DNA from: Methylovulum miyakonense HT12
GTDB lineage: Bacteria; Pseudomonadota; Gammaproteobacteria; Methylococcales; Methylomonadaceae
Assembly: GCF_000384075.1 (NCBI RefSeq)
Contig: NZ_KB913025.1
Location: 4,534,187-4,598,186 of the forward strand
Direction of reading: 5' to 3'
DNA: 64,000 bases
Shown: one piece after another, positions 55,171-64,000 of the stretch
Numbering within the stretch: the stretch's first letter is position 1
How the letters are laid out: every line of letters begins with the position of its first letter
Notes under the pieces: model-generated
What the model saw: the letters and a program-made list of their open reading frames with translations, nothing else
Told to the model about the DNA's origin: nothing
Database searches by the model: none
Made by a program: the position numbers and the translations under genes

Positions 55171-56823
55171 ATGATTGAACTGAAAAAAAGCGTTACTTTT
55201 ACCGGTCCGGAAGGCCCAGTGGTGTTGGTGATTATGGATGGGGTCGGGATTGGTAAAAATCCGGAGAGCGACTATGTGAAGCAGGCCAATACGCCAAACC
55301 TGAACTGGTTGCGTGAGAACGCTTTGTATACGGAGTTACGGGCGCACGGCGTCGCGGTTGGGTTGCCGGATGACGGGGATATGGGCAACTCAGAGGTAGG
55401 GCATAATGCCATCGGGTGTGGGCGTATTTTTGAACAGGGAGCGGCGTTAGTTGGCAAGGCGATAGCTTCGGGCGCCATGTATGCGCCCGGTTCGGTTTGG
55501 CAAGAGCTTATCTCTAATGTGAATGGCAAATCCTCGACGCTGCACTTTATCGGGCTGTTCTCGGATGGAAACGTGCACTCCAACCTGAACCATCTGGAAT
55601 CCATGTTACGGACAGCGAAAGGACAAGGCGTGAAAAAGGCGCGTATCCATGCGCTGATTGACGGCCGCGACGTCCCCCCGACATCGGCACTGGAATATGT
55701 CGGGCGCTTCGACGCCTTCTTGGAAGAAATCAATGCGGATGGCACGGTCGATTATTGCGTGGCCTCAGGTGGCGGGCGCATGAACATCACCATGGACCGC
55801 TATGACGCCAATTGGGATATGGTGAAACGCGGTTGGGCGACGCATGTGAAAGCGGAAGGCCGGATGTTTGCTTCGATGAAAGAAGCGGTGGAAACCTTCC
55901 GCAGTGAAAACCCTGGCGTTTTGGATCAGGACCTGCCCGCGTTTGTCATTGAACGCGACGGGGCGCCCGTGGGCCCGATTGTGGATGGCGACAGCGTGAT
56001 TTTCTTTAACTTCCGCGGCGACCGCTCCTTGGAAATTACCAAAGCCTTTGAAGCGGACGAGTTAAAGGAATTTGACCGCGGCCCGAAACCTGACGTGCTA
56101 TATGCGGGCATGATGCAATATGACGGCGACCTGGGTGTTCCTGCGCGGTATTTGGTGACGCCACCGGCGATTGACCGCACCATGAGCGAATATCTCTCGA
56201 ATGCAGGCGTAAAACAATTTGCCATTTCGGAAACGCAGAAATTTGGCCATATGACCTATTTTTTCAACGGCAATAATTCGGGCAAGTTTCCGACCGAAAC
56301 CTGGAAAGAAATCCCATCGGATGTCTGCCCGTTTGAGGATGCGCCGCGGATGAAAGCGGACGAAATCACCGATGCGGTGGTGCAGGCGATTGAAGGCGGG
56401 GAGTATAAATTTATCCGCCTGAATTTCCCGAATGGCGACATGGTCGGCCATACGGGTGATGTGAACGCGGTAAAATTGGCCGTTGAAGCCGTGGATGAAG
56501 GCGTGGGCAGGATTATGGGCGCGCTGGAGAAGGCTGGCGGAATCCTGGTTTGCTCGGCCGATCATGGCAACGCGGACGACATGTGCGAGCTGGATAAAAA
56601 AACCGGTGCGCTAGTGCTGGATGCGGACGGCAAATATAAGCCAAAGACAGCGCATTCATTGAATCCGGTGCCCGGGATTGTGTACGATCCGTCAGGGGCG
56701 GCCAAAGCCCGTTTGGCTGATGTGCCGGGGGCTGGCATTGCCAATCTGGCGGCGACGTGCATCACGCTGCTGGGCTTTGAGCCACCGGAAGATTATGCCA
56801 CGAGCCTAGTGGAAGTGGGTTGA
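55171..56823 (+). CDS. gpmI: 2,3-bisphosphoglycerate-independent phosphoglycerate mutase, plant-like
   Basis: The 550-residue manganese enzyme interconverts 3- and 2-phosphoglycerate. It shows VLVIMDGVGIG (metal Asp), GNSEVGHNAIGCGRIF (phosphorylated Ser near 73), ALIDGRDVPPTSAL, GGRMNITMDRY and CSADHGNADDM (C-terminal metals). It is longer than E. coli GpmI (514), and the AHGVAVGLPDDGDMGNSEVG stretch is the form seen in plant and trypanosomatid iPGMs, suggesting that clade rather than the common bacterial one. The start at 55171 has GGAG 6 bp upstream; the frame is open from 55033. Confidence 0.93.
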   Translation: MIELKKSVTFTGPEGPVVLVIMDGVGIGKNPESDYVKQANTPNLNWLRENALYTELRAHGVAVGLPDDGDMGNSEVGHNAIGCGRIFEQGAALVGKAIASGAMYAPGSVWQELISNVNGKSSTLHFIGLFSDGNVHSNLNHLESMLRTAKGQGVKKARIHALIDGRDVPPTSALEYVGRFDAFLEEINADGTVDYCVASGGGRMNITMDRYDANWDMVKRGWATHVKAEGRMFASMKEAVETFRSENPGVLDQDLPAFVIERDGAPVGPIVDGDSVIFFNFRGDRSLEITKAFEADELKEFDRGPKPDVLYAGMMQYDGDLGVPARYLVTPPAIDRTMSEYLSNAGVKQFAISETQKFGHMTYFFNGNNSGKFPTETWKEIPSDVCPFEDAPRMKADEITDAVVQAIEGGEYKFIRLNFPNGDMVGHTGDVNAVKLAVEAVDEGVGRIMGALEKAGGILVCSADHGNADDMCELDKKTGALVLDADGKYKPKTAHSLNPVPGIVYDPSGAAKARLADVPGAGIANLAATCITLLGFEPPEDYATSLVEVG

Positions 56824-57197
56824 GGCTTGCGGGTGGGTTTTGGGCTTACAACGCCCACTAAAACGCATGCCCTAAACGGTCAAGCCTTCGGTTTTGTAGG
56901 TTAAGCACCGCCCTTGTCAGCGTGTAGCTCTCTTGGATCAAAAAACCGAAAACTTGACTGCCCAAAGTATATTGATGGCCGAAAAAGCCCATAACCCCAT
57001 ATTGCGCCTAAATCATAATAGGTGGATGAGAGGTAAACACGCATAGGGTTTGGCAAGATATGGTTCTGGATGGCGCTTAAGATATATTAAGTTTCATCAA
57101 AGGGATTAGGGCCCGTCAGTTGCTTTAGCCAACCCTTTTCAGTATCGCCGTCTTGCGGGCCAGGAAAAGGCTCGGGTAGCTATCCAACGCGAAAATA
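56824..57197. other. Noncoding region between convergent gpmI and oxygenase genes
   Basis: 374 bp with no supported gene. A weak dyad (TGGGC/GCCCA near 56838-56855) follows gpmI and could be a poor terminator. Nothing else was recognised. Confidence 0.4.
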
Positions 57198-59486
57198 TCA
57201 GCCACCAGCCCAAATCCCCAACCGCGCCAAAACAGCTAAATCCTTCTCCCGTTGCACCACCCGCCGTTGGTAACTGGCTTGGTTTTTGGTGCAGACCAAG
57301 CTATAAGGTCGGTTGAGCTTTTCCGTCCGGCAATCCACATCGCACTGGTTGCTTTTGATGGTCTGTTCGACATGCCCGCGCCTGTTTTCAGCCGCTTTAA
57401 ACTGCCAACGCGCTTGCGTGGGGTTATCGAGAAACAGGCGCAGTTCGGTGCAGTCTTGGCAACGGCAGTTGAGCTGGCTGTCCCTGCGGCTGTCGGCGGG
57501 CGGGGACAAGTCTTCGGCGACGCGTTGTTGGATATGCGCAACCACGGCTTGGCGTAAACGGATGGCTACGGGCAGGTTGCCGCTAACTTCGGCCTCGGTC
57601 AGGCTTAAGGCGGCAGGCGTTAAGATGGCATCCATTTTATAAGTGCCAGGCCACGCCAAGAAATAATCTAAGGCGGTGTCCGCCAAGCTGGCATCTATGC
57701 CGCTGAACCCTGCCAACACATCCGCCACCAAGCCGTCATCGATGCTCATGCGGGCATGTTCCCAAGGTTTGAGATGGGCGAAACGCGCCGCATCGCCGGG
57801 CAAAGCCCCGAACAACAGGCGGGCGGCAGCGGCTAGGTCTTGGGCGGTATCGGGATAGGCCAAGTTAAAATTTGCCAGCAAGGCGGCGCAAGCGGTTTGG
57901 GCTTTATTGGCAACACTGATGCTGACGGCGTTCTCCAAGCCTTTCACCACTAACGGCCACGGCAACAATCCGGCAATTTGGACGATCATGGCGCAATCGT
58001 TTTTGTTGTGAATGCCTTTTTCTGCCAACACCGACCAAAATTGGGCGACGAGCTGGCTGTCTTGCAGGCGATATAAGCCAGCCAAATAGTCACGCAGACG
58101 GCTATCACTGGCAGTATTGTTCATGACGTGCGGCAAGCCGTCACGCAGCATATAACCTGCTAAGCGATGGGCATTTTGCCAATCGCTGGAACTTTGCGTG
58201 TTATCGCCAGTGGTTTCGTAACCTTCGCAAAACCCCAGCAACACGGGCAAAGCGGCATTGAAACCCGCTTGGTTGATAATCGCCAAATAGCGGTTGCGGG
58301 GCCAAACCACCAAAGCCGCACCGTGGTAAGCGCGTTCAAACGACGCTCCCGCATTGCCTGTGGCTTCTTGGAATTGCACATCGTCAAATTCCATATTTTC
58401 TAAGGCCTCAGGCGGGCAGCATTCAATTTCGGCAAAAGGCAGCCTGGGCAAATCCGCTGCACTGCCATCAGGCCGCCGCCAGTCGGCGACGGTTTCCGTG
58501 CGGTCAAACACTTCGCCCACTTCCAAATCACTGTCATCCCAATAGTTGCCACTGCCTGTGTACTCGGCATTGCCGCTTTCTTCTATTGATACCAAAGCCA
58601 GATGGATGTCGCAATCGGCTAACCCGGCGGCGGCGACCAGCACGTCGGCGATGGCGGCGTCGGTGTTTTTTAGCGCGGCAAAACTGAGCTCGGCTTGGGT
58701 GTAGGCGTGGTCTAGCAGATAAAGCAATTTTTCGGGGATTTCCGCTGCGGCGTTTTCTTTATCGAGTTGTGCCGACCAATCACGCAACAAGGCCGCAACG
58801 GTTTGTTGCTCCTGACGGTAATCCGGCGGGGTGGGTAGCGGCAATTTTTTGTTGCTGCGCACGAGGTTGTAAATCAAGGTCAAGCGGCAACCCGCAGTGA
58901 TGGGCAAAATTTCATGCAGGCAATCGGCGTAAAACGCGGCGTAGGCTATTTCGCTAGGGTCGATGCAACGTAAATCCAGATTCGCTTCCTGTTGCTGGTG
59001 GCGCACCACCAGCTCGCCGCCACTGTATTCGGACGGCAGGACAATCACCAAGGTGGCGAACATGCCGGGAGCTTTTTCGGTGTCACGGTGGCTGACGAAA
59101 AAACTGCCCGTATCGTAGACCAGCATTTTATACAGTTCCGCGTCAATCTGATCATTGACCCCCAAACCCAACGCGGCGCGGCTGACGATACAGTCCAGCG
59201 TCCTTTGCCAATGTTTGCCGCCCAAACTGATCCGGCCGGCATCAATTTGCCAGGTACGGCGCACATCGGTGTCAACCAACGTTTCCTGACCGCGCCCATA
59301 CGGTGCGCGTTCGGCAGCGGCAATTAAAGGTTCGATTTGCAGCGGCAACAAGGGCAAAGCAATCCGCCCTACCCCTTCGACTTCGAGCAATGGCGGGAAG
59401 GCTTCAAGTTTGCCCGTGGCATAAAAATCACCGGGGCAATCGACAGTTTGCAGGATTTGGTAGAGTTGGGTGGTTATGGCTGGCAT
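57198..59486 (-). CDS. 2-oxoglutarate/Fe(II)-dependent oxygenase, prolyl-hydroxylase-like
   Basis: The 762-residue protein carries an N-terminal prolyl-4-hydroxylase-type double-stranded helix: iron ligands H-x-D in FVSHRDTEKAPGMFATLVIVLP (motif SHRDTEK, near 133), the distal histidine in DCLHEILPI (near 189) and the 2-oxoglutarate arginine in GCRLTLIYN. The remaining ~550 residues are helical and include a Cys cluster NCRCQDC (near 690) that could bind metal. Target unknown; large members of this family are poorly described. It has no co-directional partner other than a doubtful short frame overlapping its start. Confidence 0.75.
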   Translation of the reverse strand: MPAITTQLYQILQTVDCPGDFYATGKLEAFPPLLEVEGVGRIALPLLPLQIEPLIAAAERAPYGRGQETLVDTDVRRTWQIDAGRISLGGKHWQRTLDCIVSRAALGLGVNDQIDAELYKMLVYDTGSFFVSHRDTEKAPGMFATLVIVLPSEYSGGELVVRHQQQEANLDLRCIDPSEIAYAAFYADCLHEILPITAGCRLTLIYNLVRSNKKLPLPTPPDYRQEQQTVAALLRDWSAQLDKENAAAEIPEKLLYLLDHAYTQAELSFAALKNTDAAIADVLVAAAGLADCDIHLALVSIEESGNAEYTGSGNYWDDSDLEVGEVFDRTETVADWRRPDGSAADLPRLPFAEIECCPPEALENMEFDDVQFQEATGNAGASFERAYHGAALVVWPRNRYLAIINQAGFNAALPVLLGFCEGYETTGDNTQSSSDWQNAHRLAGYMLRDGLPHVMNNTASDSRLRDYLAGLYRLQDSQLVAQFWSVLAEKGIHNKNDCAMIVQIAGLLPWPLVVKGLENAVSISVANKAQTACAALLANFNLAYPDTAQDLAAAARLLFGALPGDAARFAHLKPWEHARMSIDDGLVADVLAGFSGIDASLADTALDYFLAWPGTYKMDAILTPAALSLTEAEVSGNLPVAIRLRQAVVAHIQQRVAEDLSPPADSRRDSQLNCRCQDCTELRLFLDNPTQARWQFKAAENRRGHVEQTIKSNQCDVDCRTEKLNRPYSLVCTKNQASYQRRVVQREKDLAVLARLGIWAGG

Positions 59487-59752
59487 AAATCAATAAGGTG
59501 TTTTAAGACAAGATAGGGTTGGGCGTCATTATACTTTGTATGGACAGATTTTCTGGATTTGGCAATCCCCTGTGGAATAGGGCTGTACCTGGAACATAAA
59601 TGTGCACCTTCTGCATTGATTTTGTGATATTTCATGCCCCCCGAAAACTCCAACTCCAACAATTCACTATGCTGTTTTAACCAGTCTTTAGCTTTTTGGT
59701 AATTCGCGTGTTGGTTTCGACAATCCGCCAAAAGTACGGTGGATGGTTGCAT
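59474..59752 (-). CDS. Hypothetical 92-residue frame, doubtful
   Basis: An open frame (MQPSTVLLADCRNQHANYQK...) overlaps the oxygenase start by 13 bp. It is basic, with no recognised family, membrane segment or clear ribosome site. It could be a small gene, a remnant of a larger one or chance; the good reading frame usage is not decisive. Confidence 0.25.
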   Translation of the reverse strand: MQPSTVLLADCRNQHANYQKAKDWLKQHSELLELEFSGGMKYHKINAEGAHLCSRYSPIPQGIAKSRKSVHTKYNDAQPYLVLKHLIDLCQP

Positions 59753-59931
59753 TCAACCGAGTGTGCTAGTCCAGCCTTTGCCTAAACAAGCAAAGTGGGA
59801 GGGACACGCGCAAATGTACAGACAATAATGACGAAAACTAAACCCTGTTATATGATTAAGTCTAAGTGATGTATCTGAGCCTAATCAAACTATTCGGTCA
59901 GGACAGCCGTTTCCATACCGGACTATGATCT
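59753..59931 (+). promoter_or_regulatory. hsdR upstream region
   Basis: The 13-mer AAACCCTGTTATA occurs here (around 59847) and again just before the antitoxin gene (63408-63420). Both contain TGTTATA, an extended -10-like sequence. The two genes may share promoter architecture. Confidence 0.35.
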
Positions 59932-62900
59932 ATGGCAAAATCCAGCAACTTCGATTTCCTGAAAGAACACGATCCCGTATTTATCCAATTGGCCTGCGCG
60001 GCTGAGCAAGCCTTTTCCGCCGACCCCAACACCACCTTAATCAAACTGCGGCAATTGGGCGAAGCCTTTGCGCAGGATATGGCTGCCCGTTGCGGTATCG
60101 AATTTGACGACAAAACCTCCCAAGCCGATTTGCTGTTCAAACTGAACCGTGAAATCCGCCTCGACGCCAACATCCTTAGCCTGTTCCACACCTTACGCAC
60201 CGAAGGCAATCGGGCGACACATCAATTTCGGACACAACACAAAGAAGCTTTGGCGGGCTTGCAATTAGCACGGACATTGGCGATTTGGTTTCATCAGGCT
60301 TTTGGCAAGCAAGGTGCGGTATTTAAAGCAGGGGCTTTTGTCACGCCCACCGATCCCAGCCTACAACTGCGCGACCTGTCCACGCAAATTGAACAATTGA
60401 AAGCCCAACTGCAAGATGCCAACGGGCAAGTCGAAAACAACCAGCAATTGGTCGCCTTAGTCGCCCGTGAGAAAAATGAATACGCGGCGTTGGCGGAACA
60501 CATGGACAGGGAAGCCAAGGCTTATGAGCAATTAGCCTTAGAGACAGAACAACACCTCAAAGAAGAACGCCAAGCGTTTGAAGCCCGCCTCAAAAAGCTA
60601 CAAACGGAAATTGAAAATAAACCGCAACAAACCCAGCAACTGAGCGGCAAACTCCAAAAAGCCTCCGCACAGCTCTCGCTGAACGAAGAGTTGACCCGCA
60701 TTCTAATAGACCAGCAATTGATTGCGGCAGGCTGGGAAACCGATACTGAGCAACTGACCTACCAAAAAGGCACACGTCCAGAACGGGGCAAAAACAAAGC
60801 CATTGCCGAATGGCCTACCCAAGGCAATCAAGCGGCGGATTATGTGTTATTTGCCGGACTGACCCCGCTTGCCGTTGTCGAAGCCAAGCGGGAAAACACT
60901 AATGTTGCGGGTAAAATCCATCAGGCTGAACGCTATTCCCGTGGCTTTAAGCCTAACGCAACCATGCAAACCGCATGGCAATTGGAAGGGCGCACAATCG
61001 CTTGGGCGGACAACGAAGACGGTCACTACCAAATTCCGTTTGTTTATTCCTGCAATGGTCGTCCCTTTATCAAACAACTCGCCGAGCAATCTGGCACTTG
61101 GTTCCGCGATGTGCGTGAGCAATCGCATTTAGCGCGGCCTTTATCCGAGTTTCATAGCCCCGAAGGTTTGTTGGACAGGTTAAAGCGTAGCAAAACCACC
61201 GCGCAACAAAGGCTTAAAAACGAAAGTTTCGCTTATCTGAAACTGCGCGATTATCAACAAAACGCGATTCAAGCCGTAGAAACCGCTTTGGCAAACGAGC
61301 AAAGCAACTGCCTGCTGGCAATGGCGACAGGGACGGGCAAAACCCGCACCATCATCGGCCTGATGTATCGGTTTTTAAAAGCCGAACATTTCAAACGCAT
61401 TTTGTTTCTGGTGGATCGCACCGCCTTAGGCGAACAAGCCATCGATTTTTTCAACGATGCCGCTTTAGAGCAAAACCAGCCCTTATCTAAAATCTATAAT
61501 ATTGCCGAACTCGGTGATATGGCAGCCGAAGCCGAAACCCGTATCCAAGTCGCCACCGTGCAGGCGATGGTCAAACGGATTTTCCAATCCGATAATCCCC
61601 CGACCATTGACGCCTACGATTGCATCATCATTGACGAAGCCCATCGCGGTTACACGCTAGACCAAGAAATGACCGACGGCGAATTGGCAATCCGCGATGC
61701 CGCGCAATATTTGTCCAGCTATCGCCGGGTACTGGAGTATTTTGATGCCGTCAAAATTGGCCTGACCGCAACACCCGCCAAACACACCACGGAAATATTC
61801 GGCAAACCCGTGTTCACCTACAGCTACCGTGAAGCCGTGGCGGATGATTGGCTGATCGACCATGATACGCCCATCCGCTACGAAACCTTACTGACCCAAA
61901 ACGGCATCAAATTTGCAAAAGGAACAGCCGCCAGTTTTATCAACACCCAAACGGGTGAAGTCGAACTGGCGGAACTGGAAGACGAACTGAATTTTGCTGT
62001 TGAAGCCTTTAACCGCCAAGTCATTACCGAAAGTTTCAACCAAGTCATCTGCACCCAACTGGCAAAAGAACTCGACCCCTTCGGCGAAGAAAAAACCCTC
62101 ATTTTCTGCGCCACCGACTTACACGCCGACATGGTCAAACGGTTATTGGATAAAGCCTTTCAAGCTATATATGAAGACGCTTACAACGAAAAGGCCGTGC
62201 GTAAAATCACCGGACAAAGCGATAAAGTCAAACAACTGATCCGCCAATACAAAAACGAACGCTATCCCAATATCGCCATCACCGTCGATTTGCTGACCAC
62301 AGGCATTGACGTACCCAAAATTGGCAATCTGGTATTTTTGCGCCGCATCCGCTCCCGTATCCTCTTCGAACAAATGCTCGGACGCGCCACCCGCCGTTGC
62401 GATGACATCGGCAAAACCGTCTTCAAAATCTACGACCCCGTTGATATTTACGCGGCATTGCAAGAGGTCAGCACCATGAAACCCTTGGTCAAAGACCCCA
62501 ACGTCACCCTGGAGCAATTGCTGCAAGAGCTGAACGACCCCAACAGCTTGACCGCACCCGGCAGCAAGGCCGACACCAGCCACGCCCACGACGTGCGCGA
62601 TGCCATCAGCCAAAAAGTCATGCGGATATTGCGCAAAGCCGTCAAATCCGCCGAAAAGAAACCGCCACTCAAACAAAAGCTCGCGGAACTGGAAACGCTG
62701 TGGGGCGTGGAACCCAGCAAACTGCACAAGCACCTTCACCAACTCAGCCCAGAGCAAGCGGCGGACTTTGTGCTGAACCACAGCGGCCTGCTCAAGCAAT
62801 TGGGTGAAGTCAACACCTTGCTGGGTTCGGATCGTTTGCCGATCATTTACGAAGGCACGGACGAATTTAAAAGCCGTAGCCAAACTTACGGTGTCAACGA

Positions 62901-63405
62901 AAAACCCGCCGATTATTTGGACAGCTTTAACCACTTTATCCGCAACCAGCTCAACCAATCCGTCGCCTTGGGCGTCATCGTCAACCAACCCAAAGACCTG
63001 ACCCGCGAACAACTGCGCGAAGTGCGCCTGCTATTGGACGAACACGGCTACAGCGAAGCCAAACTGCAAAGTGCCTGGCGCAACCAAACCCATCAGGAAG
63101 TCGCCGCCAGCATTGTCGGTTACATCCGCCAAGCCGCCTTGGGTGAAGCCTTATTGCCGTTTGAGCAACGTGTGAATCTAGCGATGCAGAGAATCTACAT
63201 GTTGCACGATTGGACACCCGTACAACGCAAATGGCTGGAGCGCCTCGCCAAACAACTCAGCCATGAAGTGGTTATCGACCAACACTTCGTCAACCGTGCC
63301 TTTGCCCTGGATGGCGGGGCTAAACGCCTAAATTCCTTGCTTGATGGTGATTTGGATAAGGTTTTGGACACGCTCAGTGAAAACCTTTGGCAAGCCACCG
63401 CTTAA
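59932..63405 (+). CDS. hsdR: Type I restriction endonuclease, HsdR subunit
   Basis: The 1157-residue motor-nuclease has an N-terminal DUF4145-like helical domain (about 1-140), a coiled coil (about 140-255), the PD-(D/E)xK nuclease (ADYVLFAG and VVEAKRE, about 302-320), the helicase core with Walker A MATGTGKTRTIIGL near 463, DEAH (IIIDEAHRGY, near 567), VDLLTTGIDVPKIG and QMLGRATR, and the EcoEI-type C-terminal region. It cuts unmethylated DNA after translocation in complex with HsdM and HsdS. Neither is in the window upstream; they may follow beyond 64000. The start has no strong ribosome site. Confidence 0.93.
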   Translation: MAKSSNFDFLKEHDPVFIQLACAAEQAFSADPNTTLIKLRQLGEAFAQDMAARCGIEFDDKTSQADLLFKLNREIRLDANILSLFHTLRTEGNRATHQFRTQHKEALAGLQLARTLAIWFHQAFGKQGAVFKAGAFVTPTDPSLQLRDLSTQIEQLKAQLQDANGQVENNQQLVALVAREKNEYAALAEHMDREAKAYEQLALETEQHLKEERQAFEARLKKLQTEIENKPQQTQQLSGKLQKASAQLSLNEELTRILIDQQLIAAGWETDTEQLTYQKGTRPERGKNKAIAEWPTQGNQAADYVLFAGLTPLAVVEAKRENTNVAGKIHQAERYSRGFKPNATMQTAWQLEGRTIAWADNEDGHYQIPFVYSCNGRPFIKQLAEQSGTWFRDVREQSHLARPLSEFHSPEGLLDRLKRSKTTAQQRLKNESFAYLKLRDYQQNAIQAVETALANEQSNCLLAMATGTGKTRTIIGLMYRFLKAEHFKRILFLVDRTALGEQAIDFFNDAALEQNQPLSKIYNIAELGDMAAEAETRIQVATVQAMVKRIFQSDNPPTIDAYDCIIIDEAHRGYTLDQEMTDGELAIRDAAQYLSSYRRVLEYFDAVKIGLTATPAKHTTEIFGKPVFTYSYREAVADDWLIDHDTPIRYETLLTQNGIKFAKGTAASFINTQTGEVELAELEDELNFAVEAFNRQVITESFNQVICTQLAKELDPFGEEKTLIFCATDLHADMVKRLLDKAFQAIYEDAYNEKAVRKITGQSDKVKQLIRQYKNERYPNIAITVDLLTTGIDVPKIGNLVFLRRIRSRILFEQMLGRATRRCDDIGKTVFKIYDPVDIYAALQEVSTMKPLVKDPNVTLEQLLQELNDPNSLTAPGSKADTSHAHDVRDAISQKVMRILRKAVKSAEKKPPLKQKLAELETLWGVEPSKLHKHLHQLSPEQAADFVLNHSGLLKQLGEVNTLLGSDRLPIIYEGTDEFKSRSQTYGVNEKPADYLDSFNHFIRNQLNQSVALGVIVNQPKDLTREQLREVRLLLDEHGYSEAKLQSAWRNQTHQEVAASIVGYIRQAALGEALLPFEQRVNLAMQRIYMLHDWTPVQRKWLERLAKQLSHEVVIDQHFVNRAFALDGGAKRLNSLLDGDLDKVLDTLSENLWQATA

Positions 63406-63414
63406 ACCAAACCC

Positions 63415-63423
63415 TGTTATAAT
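63415..63423 (+). promoter_or_regulatory. Extended -10 promoter of the toxin-antitoxin operon
   Basis: TGTTATAAT is a perfect extended -10 (TGn-TATAAT), 36 bp before the antitoxin ATG and 10 bp after the hsdR stop. No good -35 is seen at normal spacing, as is common for extended -10 promoters. Confidence 0.5.
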
Positions 63424-63458
63424 CTAGCCAGATCAACTAGCCCGCTCAAGAGGTATGT

Positions 63459-63716
63459 ATGCAAACCAAGCAATGGTCGTTGCAAGACGCAAAAAATAAA
63501 TTCAGTGCAGTAGTCGATGCCGCACGGCAAGGTAAGGCTCAGGTTATTACCCGCCGTGGCGTGCCTTCGGCGGTCGTGCTATCCATTGAAGAATTTGAAA
63601 AATTCCAACGATTTGAAGCCGCCGAAGCGCCTTCTTTTATCGACCATCTGCTCACTATGCCTAGCGATGACGGCGAGTTTGAGCGCATAGATGTCCAACT
63701 CAGGGATTTTGAATAA
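63459..63716 (+). CDS. Phd/YefM-family antitoxin
   Basis: An 85-residue antitoxin: the N-terminal DNA-binding fold reads WSLQDAKNKFSAVVDAARQG, then ITRRGVPSAVVLSIEEFEKF, the classical Phd core, and an acidic C-terminal tail (DDGEFERIDVQLRDFE) that should neutralise the toxin. AAGAGG precedes the ATG. It overlaps the PIN toxin by one base (TAATG), so the pair is coupled and probably autoregulated. Confidence 0.92.
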   Translation: MQTKQWSLQDAKNKFSAVVDAARQGKAQVITRRGVPSAVVLSIEEFEKFQRFEAAEAPSFIDHLLTMPSDDGEFERIDVQLRDFE

Positions 63717-64000
63717 TGCCTTATCTACTGGATACCGATATTCTGTCAGCCATTCGTCGTAAACAACGTGATCAGAATCTGGAAAAATGGCTGCGTAGCA
63801 TTAATCCGGCAGATTTTTATCTGAGCGTGGTTACGATAGGCGAAGTGGAACGCGGTATCATCCAGCAACGGCGCATTAATCCAGAATTCGCTGAGGATTT
63901 GCAACGCTGGCTAGACACCATTTTACAACGGTACGAACAGCGCCTATTGCCGTTATCCGTTAGTATTGCCCGCCGTTGGGGACAGTTGAGCGGAGAACTG
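63716..64000 (+). CDS. PIN-domain toxin, VapC/FitB type (3' end beyond window)
   Basis: The first 95 residues of a PIN ribonuclease: YLLDTDILSAIRRKQ supplies the first acidic residues and VVTIGEVERGIIQQRR the conserved glutamate; the later aspartates are near or beyond the window end. The arrangement with Phd is the common type II toxin-antitoxin pair. Toxins of this class cut RNA and are held inactive by the antitoxin. Confidence 0.88.
   Translation, partial: MPYLLDTDILSAIRRKQRDQNLEKWLRSINPADFYLSVVTIGEVERGIIQQRRINPEFAEDLQRWLDTILQRYEQRLLPLSVSIARRWGQLSGEL

Overview
The window looks like chromosomal DNA of a gammaproteobacterium, plausibly a Methylococcales-type methanotroph. The reasons are the hflX-hflK-hflC-hisZ-purA gene order, a hopanoid-type RND transporter, an FNR with the gammaproteobacterial cysteine pattern, MtaD plus MtnA for methylthioadenosine salvage, and an exosortase/PEP-CTERM system. 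The placement is inferred from gene content; no marker gene was compared. I saw no rRNA, tRNA, CRISPR array, transposase or prophage gene.

Layout. 1-3.6 kb: pyruvate dehydrogenase E2 (cut by the window edge) and E1, leftward. 3.9-9.1 kb: a PAS-GGDEF-EAL protein and an HpnN-like RND protein. 9.5-11.2 kb: an RTX protein. 11.3-18.4 kb: housekeeping genes purA, hisZ, hflC, hflK, hflX, hfq and a ygfX-like gene. 18.5-23.6 kb: cysZ, mtnA, fnr, mtaD and two unrecognised small membrane proteins; one of these sits behind a well-placed FNR box and has a structured 3' UTR that terminates inside fnr. 23.6-32.6 kb: a sulfate uptake locus (YezD-like, porin, Sbp, CysT, CysW, CysA) followed by a degenerate EAL protein divergent from a CysB-like regulator. 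The same inverted-repeat element fills all three gaps between sbp, cysT, cysW and cysA. A near-identical 14-bp palindrome lies before the sulfate locus and in the cysB control region.

33.0-43.6 kb: a rightward surface-glycan cluster behind a clear sigma-54 (-24/-12) promoter. It holds a molbindin, an unknown helical protein, a DRE-TIM aldolase fusion, a CMP-sugar synthetase, a GT61 fusion, a second SGNH-like protein and a sulfotransferase-like protein. 43.7-50.2 kb, leftward: a CreBC-like two-component system, then an exact cre tag, then a VIT/vWA protein with its own PEP-CTERM sorting tail, a dedicated exosortase and an EpsI-like partner, followed by a separate PEP-CTERM protein. I consider this the most interesting system in the window: it parallels the known class GN sortase/VIT-vWA/two-component systems but uses an exosortase, and the regulatory link can be read in the DNA.

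50.4-53.6 kb: peptide ABC transporter permease and binding protein. 54-56.8 kb: YdcH-like protein, MtfA peptidase and a plant-type GpmI. 57.2-64 kb: a 2OG-Fe(II) oxygenase, a type I restriction HsdR and a Phd/PIN toxin-antitoxin pair cut by the window end.
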